From assembly GCA_002428015.1 (NCBI GenBank), contig DIZW01000134.1, positions 347-22,873 of the forward strand: DNA of 22,527 nt. Direction: 5' to 3'. The DNA comes from Oxalobacteraceae bacterium UBA6018 (GTDB taxonomy: Bacteria > Pseudomonadota > Gammaproteobacteria > Burkholderiales > Burkholderiaceae_D). Each line of letters opens with the position of its first letter. The stretch's first letter is position 1. Positions 16,492-22,527 of this stretch are shown here, piece by piece. A model generated the notes under the pieces. The model did not search any database. It saw only the letters and a program-made list of their open reading frames with translations, and was not told the DNA's origin. The position numbers and the translations under genes are program-made.

Positions 16492-17601
16492 TTACTCCGG
16501 TGAGCGCGCCACGTCGCCGACTTGCACCGGCTCCGTCACCTGCATGATCAAGCCATACGAAATGTGCTTGAACACGCGGAAGATGAGCAAGGTTCCAGAC
16601 TGCTCATCGGGCAGTTTGATCATGGTGTTGCGCATGCCGAACATGCCTTTGTCGGCGGTCCGGTCAGGCACGGTTTTGCCCAGATTGTACAGTTGGAGCA
16701 CGGTGCCGACATCGAGTCCGTCAAGTGCACCCCGATTGACACTGACGACCATGTTCTGGCCGGCGTAGCTCACGCCCGAGTAGATGCCCAGCACGCGCGC
16801 GTCGACCTGGCGGTCGGGCTGGTGCGGCACGTAGTTGCGGATCGCCGTCGGCGGCGCCGGCATCAGCAGGTCGCCCACGCCCATCTCCTGCTTGGAGCTG
16901 CCGACGATGAAGGTATGCACGTCCACCCCAGGCTTGGCCTCGGTGTTGAGCTTGACGGTGCCCAGGTAGACCGCCTCGTAGGCCAGCACCTTGCCGGTGT
17001 CGGGATCTTTCAGCGGAATGCCCGGTCTAAACACCTGGAACGAGCTGATGCCCTTGAGCTCGCCCCTGACGTAGACCTTGTCGTCCTTGCCCAAGAAGAC
17101 GTGGCCTTCCTGGGCGGCGGCGATGCGCGGCGCGTCCTTGAGTTCGTCCGCCTCCACCACCAGCGGCTGCGACAGGAAGGGTTCGATCACGTCCGACGAG
17201 ATCGAGGCGATCGCGTCGCGCCCCAGGCCCTCGGTGCGCACCTGGGGCGACAGGCGGGTGACGCCGTTCACGCCCCCCTGGCCGTCGCCGTCGCCGCCGG
17301 CCCCCGGCGGGCTCAGCGACAGGCGGCCGCGGGCGCGGTCGAAGTAGATGATCTGTCCGGGGTAGATCCAGTGGGGGTTGCGGATTTCCTCGCGGTTCAT
17401 GCCCCAGACCTGGGGCCAGCACCAGGGATGCTCGAGGAAGGTGCCCGCGATGTCCCACAGGGTGTCGCGCTTGACCACCAGGTGCTGGTCTGGCGCGTTG
17501 GCGCGGAAGGTGCATGTGGCGGCCTGGGCCGAGAACGCGAGCAGGCCCGCGAAAAGCGCCGAGACCGCGGTGCGGACGCCGACTGTGCTAAAATTTTTCA
17601 T
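16492..17601 (-). CDS. Secreted LysM domain protein
   Basis: The 369-residue protein starts with a clear Sec signal peptide (MKNFSTVGVRTAVSALFAGLL, cleavage probably after AQA at residue 27), which fixes the start at 17601 rather than the open ATGs upstream at 17625 and 17673. A LysM domain follows (about 39-87: HLVVKRDTLWDIAG ... NPHWIYPGQIIYF), a fold that binds N-acetylglucosamine in peptidoglycan. The rest (about 90-369) has no motif I recognise and no catalytic signature. It should sit in the periplasm attached to the cell wall. This type of LysM protein directly upstream of dprA is a recurrent arrangement in betaproteobacteria. The link to DprA is positional; a joint function is unproven. 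Confidence 0.9.
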   Translation of the reverse strand: MKNFSTVGVRTAVSALFAGLLAFSAQAATCTFRANAPDQHLVVKRDTLWDIAGTFLEHPWCWPQVWGMNREEIRNPHWIYPGQIIYFDRARGRLSLSPPGAGGDGDGQGGVNGVTRLSPQVRTEGLGRDAIASISSDVIEPFLSQPLVVEADELKDAPRIAAAQEGHVFLGKDDKVYVRGELKGISSFQVFRPGIPLKDPDTGKVLAYEAVYLGTVKLNTEAKPGVDVHTFIVGSSKQEMGVGDLLMPAPPTAIRNYVPHQPDRQVDARVLGIYSGVSYAGQNMVVSVNRGALDGLDVGTVLQLYNLGKTVPDRTADKGMFGMRNTMIKLPDEQSGTLLIFRVFKHISYGLIMQVTEPVQVGDVARSPE

Positions 17602-17712
17602 TGAGATGTCCGTAAAGTGCGGCATAAACCGAGTTGCTGTCTGGACTCGCCACCTTTGCCAGCGACAGCGCAAGAGACAGCACGATTACACGCTACCCTA
17701 TCGACGACATCG

Positions 17713-17740
17713 ATGATAAGGCTTGCCGAACTGGATCAAA
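17713..17740 (-). promoter_or_regulatory. Possible promoter of the LysM-dprA-smg unit
   Basis: On the minus strand TTTGAT (17740-17735) and TATCAT (17718-17713) are 16 bases apart, about 110 bases before the LysM gene start. This lies in the AT-richer divergent gap (17602-17894) shared with def. Both boxes deviate from consensus. Confidence 0.3.
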
Positions 17741-17769
17741 TTCTGCACATAAATCTTTGAACTAGCAAG

Positions 17770-17810
17770 AAAAACCGCGTTCTTCACCAGGGTGAAACTG
17801 TTGCGTTTTT
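17770..17810. other. Long imperfect inverted repeat in the LysM/def divergent gap
   Basis: A perfect core TTCACC-AG-GGTGAA (17783-17796) is nested within outer arms AAAAACCGC and GCGTTTTT. The whole could fold as a hairpin ending in a T run on either strand. It may be an operator, an attenuator in the def leader, or a terminator of a small transcript; sequence alone does not decide. Confidence 0.4.
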
Positions 17811-17894
17811 GTTGATTCAAAGCATCTTCTGGGCAAAATCAAGCTGCGAAATCATTGCTAAATCATTGAATTGTTACCGAGTTGACCTAGACAT

Positions 17895-18440
17895 ATGGCA
17901 ATACTGAATATTCTCCGCTATCCCGACGCGCGCCTGCACAAAGTGGCCAAGCCGGTCACCGAATTCGGCACCGAACGCCTGACCACGCTGGTGGCGGACA
18001 TGGCCGAAACGATGTACGACGCGCCCGGCGTGGGCCTGGCGGCCAGCCAGGTCGACGTGCACGAGCAGCTGATCATCATCGACACCTCGGAAAGCCACGA
18101 CGACCTGCGCGTGTTCATCAACCCGCAGATCGTCTGGGCCAGCGCCGAAAAACAGGTGTACGACGAGGGCTGCCTGTCGGTGCCGGGCGTGTACGACGGC
18201 GTCGAGCGGCCGGCCCAGGTCAAGGTGCGCGCCTTCGACGCGGCCGGCGCTCAGTTCGAGCTCGAGGCCGACGGCCTGCTGGCCGTGTGCATCCAGCATG
18301 AGATGGACCATCTGCTGGGCAAGGTGTTCGTGGACTACCTGTCGCCGCTCAAGCGCAACCGCATCAAGGCCAAGATGCTCAAGGAAAGCCGCGGGCTGGA
18401 ACGCGAAGCGGCGCTGCGCGCGGCCGGCCGGCGTTATTGA
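17895..18440 (+). CDS. def: Peptide deformylase
   Basis: This 181-residue metalloenzyme removes the formyl group from the N-terminal methionine of new proteins at the ribosome exit. All three family motifs are present: GVGLAASQ (45-52), EGCLS (91-95, metal ligand Cys93) and QHEMDHL (134-140, metal ligands His135 and His139, catalytic Glu136). The ATG at 17895 starts the usual MAILNILRYPD N-terminus; no strong ribosome-binding site precedes it. It is read divergently from the LysM gene and lies 214 bases before fmt, the gene for the enzyme that adds the formyl group, the classic def-fmt pairing. The gene is intact and of normal length. Confidence 0.97.
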   Translation: MAILNILRYPDARLHKVAKPVTEFGTERLTTLVADMAETMYDAPGVGLAASQVDVHEQLIIIDTSESHDDLRVFINPQIVWASAEKQVYDEGCLSVPGVYDGVERPAQVKVRAFDAAGAQFELEADGLLAVCIQHEMDHLLGKVFVDYLSPLKRNRIKAKMLKESRGLEREAALRAAGRRY

Positions 18441-18654
18441 TTGACTGATTGATCGACGCCGGCGGGCGCGGCGACGCGCGCGACCGCTGGCACGGATCCG
18501 CCCGCAGTCGCCATGCGCGGGAGGCGGCCCACACGGGGCCGGTCCCCGCGAAGGCCGACCCGAAGCAGGCTGAGCCTGAAAGCGGCGGCCGCGCCTCCCG
18601 CGCCCGCCTTGAACGAGATTGCAATATTTTTGGCGCCCGCGCCACCGGACCACC
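18441..18654 (+). other. GC-rich spacer between def and fmt
   Basis: These 214 bases hold no credible gene. A short hairpin (CAGGC-TGA-GCCTG, 18566-18578) is present without a T run, so I see no terminator; def and fmt may be one transcript with a long spacer. Confidence 0.4.
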
Positions 18655-19611
18655 ATGAAAATCGTCTTTGCCGGCACGCCCGAGTTCGCCGCGGTCGCCC
18701 TCCAGTGCCTGCACGAGGCCGGCTATGAAATCCCGCTGGTGCTGACCCAGCCCGACCGCCCGGCCGGGCGCGGCATGCACCTGCACGCCTCGGCCGTCAA
18801 GCAGTACGCGCTCGCGCACGGCATGCCGGTCCTGCAGCCGCTCTCGCTGCGCATCGACAGCAAGGACCCGCAGCGCGCGGCCGAGGCGCGCGCCGCCTAC
18901 GAGCGCCTGCTGGCCACCGACTACGACATCATGGTGGTGGCCGCCTACGGGCTGATCCTGCCGCCCAGCATCCTCAACCTCCAGCCCTGCATCAACATCC
19001 ACGCCTCGATCCTGCCGCGCTGGCGCGGCGCCGCGCCTATCCACCGCGCCATCGAGTCGGGCGACGCGGAAACCGGGGTCACGATCATGGAAATGGAAGA
19101 AGGGCTGGACACGGGGCCCATGCTGGCCATCGAGCGGATCGCCATCGACCCGGACGACAACACAGCCAGCCTGCACGACAAGCTGGCCGCGCTCGGCGGG
19201 CGCATGATCGTCGACGCGCTGCGCCGCGTGGCCGAAGGCAACGTCAAGGCCATCGCCCAGCCCGAGGAAGGCGTCACCTACGCCGCCAAGATCAGCAAGG
19301 AGGAGGCGGCGCTCGATTTCTCGCTGCCCGCGGTCGAACTGAGCCGCAAGATCCGCGCCTTCAATCCCTTCCCCGGCGCCCATGCCGTGCTCAACGGCAT
19401 CGCCATCAAGCTGTGGGCGGCCGAGCCGATCGCCGCCGGCAGCGAGGCCCTGCCCGGCACAGTGCTGGCCTGCGACGCCAAGAACGGCGTCGTGGTCGCT
19501 TGCGGGCACGGCAGCCTGCGCATCACCGAGCTGCAAAAGCCGGGCGGCAAGCGCCTGCCCGCGGCGGAATTCCTGAAAAGCTTTCCACTCGACGAGCAAA
19601 CCTTCGACTAG
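18655..19611 (+). CDS. fmt: Methionyl-tRNA formyltransferase
   Basis: This 318-residue enzyme transfers a formyl group from 10-formyl-tetrahydrofolate to initiator Met-tRNA. The N-terminal formyltransferase domain starts KIVFAGTPEFA. The catalytic residues of the family are visible as Asn114 and His116 in INIHASILPRWRG and Asp152 in EEGLDTGPM. The tRNA-binding C-terminal OB-like domain follows (about 205-318: FNPFPGAH, GKRLPAAEFL). ATG 18655 gives the standard N-terminus; an in-frame ATG at 18619 would add a non-conserved extension. The gene is paired with def and ends 13 bases before the convergent brnA-like gene. It is intact. Confidence 0.96.
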   Translation: MKIVFAGTPEFAAVALQCLHEAGYEIPLVLTQPDRPAGRGMHLHASAVKQYALAHGMPVLQPLSLRIDSKDPQRAAEARAAYERLLATDYDIMVVAAYGLILPPSILNLQPCINIHASILPRWRGAAPIHRAIESGDAETGVTIMEMEEGLDTGPMLAIERIAIDPDDNTASLHDKLAALGGRMIVDALRRVAEGNVKAIAQPEEGVTYAAKISKEEAALDFSLPAVELSRKIRAFNPFPGAHAVLNGIAIKLWAAEPIAAGSEALPGTVLACDAKNGVVVACGHGSLRITELQKPGGKRLPAAEFLKSFPLDEQTFD

Positions 19612-19624
19612 AAGGCGTGCACGC

Positions 19625-19867
19625 TCAGGCGACGGCGCGCGCCTGGGCCAGCTGCGCTTCCATGTGCTCGCGCAGGAGCTGATTGATGCGGGTCTGGTAA
19701 CCTGGCCCGGCCGCCTTGAACCAGGTCAGGGTGTCCACGTCGAGCCGGATCGTGACGATCTGCTTGAGGGGCGCCGCGGGCGGGGTGGATGGCATCGCGC
19801 CGTGCTGGGCTTGATCGCCATGGGCGCCACCGTGCTCGGACCAGCTGCCTTGAAATTCGTCGTTCAT
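19625..19867 (-). CDS. Orphan BrnA-type antitoxin
   Basis: This 80-residue protein has a disordered N-terminus (1-34) and a C-terminal BrnA-like region: KQIVTIRLDVDTLTWFKAAG (35-54) followed by PGYQTRINQLLREHM (55-69). In brnTA systems BrnA binds the BrnT ribonuclease toxin and represses its own promoter. Here no toxin gene is seen: the 291 bases upstream are non-coding, and downstream is the convergent fmt end. It is therefore an orphan antitoxin or stand-alone DNA-binding protein. The ATG has a good ribosome-binding site (AAGGAAAA about six bases upstream). Palindromes 34 bases and further upstream could be its operator. The family call rests on the DVDTLTWFKAAGPGYQTRIN signature. Confidence 0.82.
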   Translation of the reverse strand: MNDEFQGSWSEHGGAHGDQAQHGAMPSTPPAAPLKQIVTIRLDVDTLTWFKAAGPGYQTRINQLLREHMEAQLAQARAVA

Positions 19868-19900
19868 GTCTTTTCCTTCGGCGGCGTGAGTGCCGCGTCA

Positions 19901-19914
19901 AGACATGATTGTCT
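19901..19914. promoter_or_regulatory. Candidate BrnA operator palindrome
   Basis: AGACA-TGAT-TGTCT is an inverted repeat centred about 40 bases before the brnA-like start. A second, GCAATG-N9-CATTGC (19919-19939), lies just beyond. Autoregulation is known for BrnA proteins, so these are plausible binding sites. Confidence 0.4.
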
Positions 19915-19952
19915 TACCGCAATGTAACAACATCATTGCAGGAAGCGGTTCA

Positions 19953-20030
19953 ATTGTATCGTCGTGTATCAAATCTTGCGAACATTACAAATTGATACAA
20001 AGTGGTCTGGCCAATTCCAAATTTCGTATC
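19953..20030. promoter_or_regulatory. Repeated TGTATC motifs with a perfect inverted pair
   Basis: TGTATCAA (19965-19972) and its reverse complement TTGATACA (19992-19999) form a perfect 8-bp inverted repeat. Further GTATC copies lie at 19956-19960 and 20026-20030. The block is AT-rich and sits between the brnA-like gene and metH, so it could serve either. No known regulator is recognised from the motif. Confidence 0.4.
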
Positions 20031-20074
20031 CATTAAGAAAACAAGCGGCGCCGATTCGAAGCGGGCCGATGCCG

Positions 20075-20080
20075 TATAAT
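20075..20080 (+). promoter_or_regulatory. Candidate metH -10 box (TATAAT)
   Basis: A perfect TATAAT lies about 80 bases before the metH start in otherwise GC-rich DNA. No good -35 box is found 15-19 bases upstream and there is no TGn extension, so activation by a regulator would be expected if it is used. Confidence 0.45.
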
Positions 20081-20158
20081 TTTAGACCCGGTCGCTTAAC
20101 CGCGGTCCAGTTCGGCCCGGTCCGGTTCCCGGCCCCTCGTCACGTTTATTGAAAGCCC

Positions 20159-22527
<2,369 letters not shown>

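Noticed and set aside
16522..17604. + strand open frame opposite the LysM gene
   Set aside because: It is a shadow of the LysM gene, which has a signal peptide and a LysM domain in the other direction.
19868..20158. SAM, SAH or cobalamin riboswitch, or a BrnT toxin gene, in the gap before metH
   Set aside because: No B12-box-like or SAH-type conserved blocks were recognised and no open frame of toxin length with BrnT features exists. A covariance-model search would settle the riboswitch question.

Overview
The window looks like the chromosome of a GC-rich betaproteobacterium, most likely Burkholderiales and probably Oxalobacteraceae (Massilia/Duganella-like). I base this on the high GC content, the gene order LysM protein - dprA - smg - topB read leftward with def - fmt read rightward, and the large c-di-GMP and hybrid-kinase proteins. 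The genus is an inference. The first ~66 bases are nearly pure G/C homopolymer and look like a contig-end artefact; clear coding sequence starts at about base 67.

Region 1 (67-3633, + strand) is a tightly overlapping signalling operon: the 3' part of a multi-receiver hybrid histidine kinase, a CheR methyltransferase, a receiver-less CheB methylesterase, and a response-regulator/histidine-kinase fusion. No MCP, CheA or CheW is visible. Its 3' end overlaps, tail to tail, a large membrane-anchored PAS-GAF-GGDEF-EAL c-di-GMP protein on the - strand (3578-6526).

Region 2 (about 6530-11735) is an accessory block of visibly lower GC. It holds a complete IS21-family element (6879-9297: istA, istB, 22-bp tandem end repeats, 6-bp target duplication) inserted in a short remnant of a polysaccharide flippase-like gene. 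To its right lies a two-gene + strand unit: an AAC(3)-fold N-acetyltransferase and a polysaccharide deacetylase-like protein. This is best read as the leftover of a surface-polysaccharide locus.

Region 3 (11735-17601, - strand) is core genome: topB (topoisomerase III with a Lys/Ala-rich histone-like tail), smg (DUF494), dprA and a secreted LysM protein. Candidate intrinsic terminators follow topB and smg.

Region 4 (17895-22527) holds def and fmt on the + strand, which together prepare and remove the N-formyl group of initiator methionine. A small orphan BrnA-type antitoxin lies convergent to fmt. The last gene is the 5' two thirds of metH, cut by the window end inside the B12-binding motif. 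I found no tRNA, rRNA, CRISPR array or recognisable riboswitch. The most unusual items are the chemotaxis-type adaptation pair inside a kinase operon without a receptor, the acetyltransferase/deacetylase pair beside a broken flippase, and the orphan BrnA with palindromes in its upstream region.
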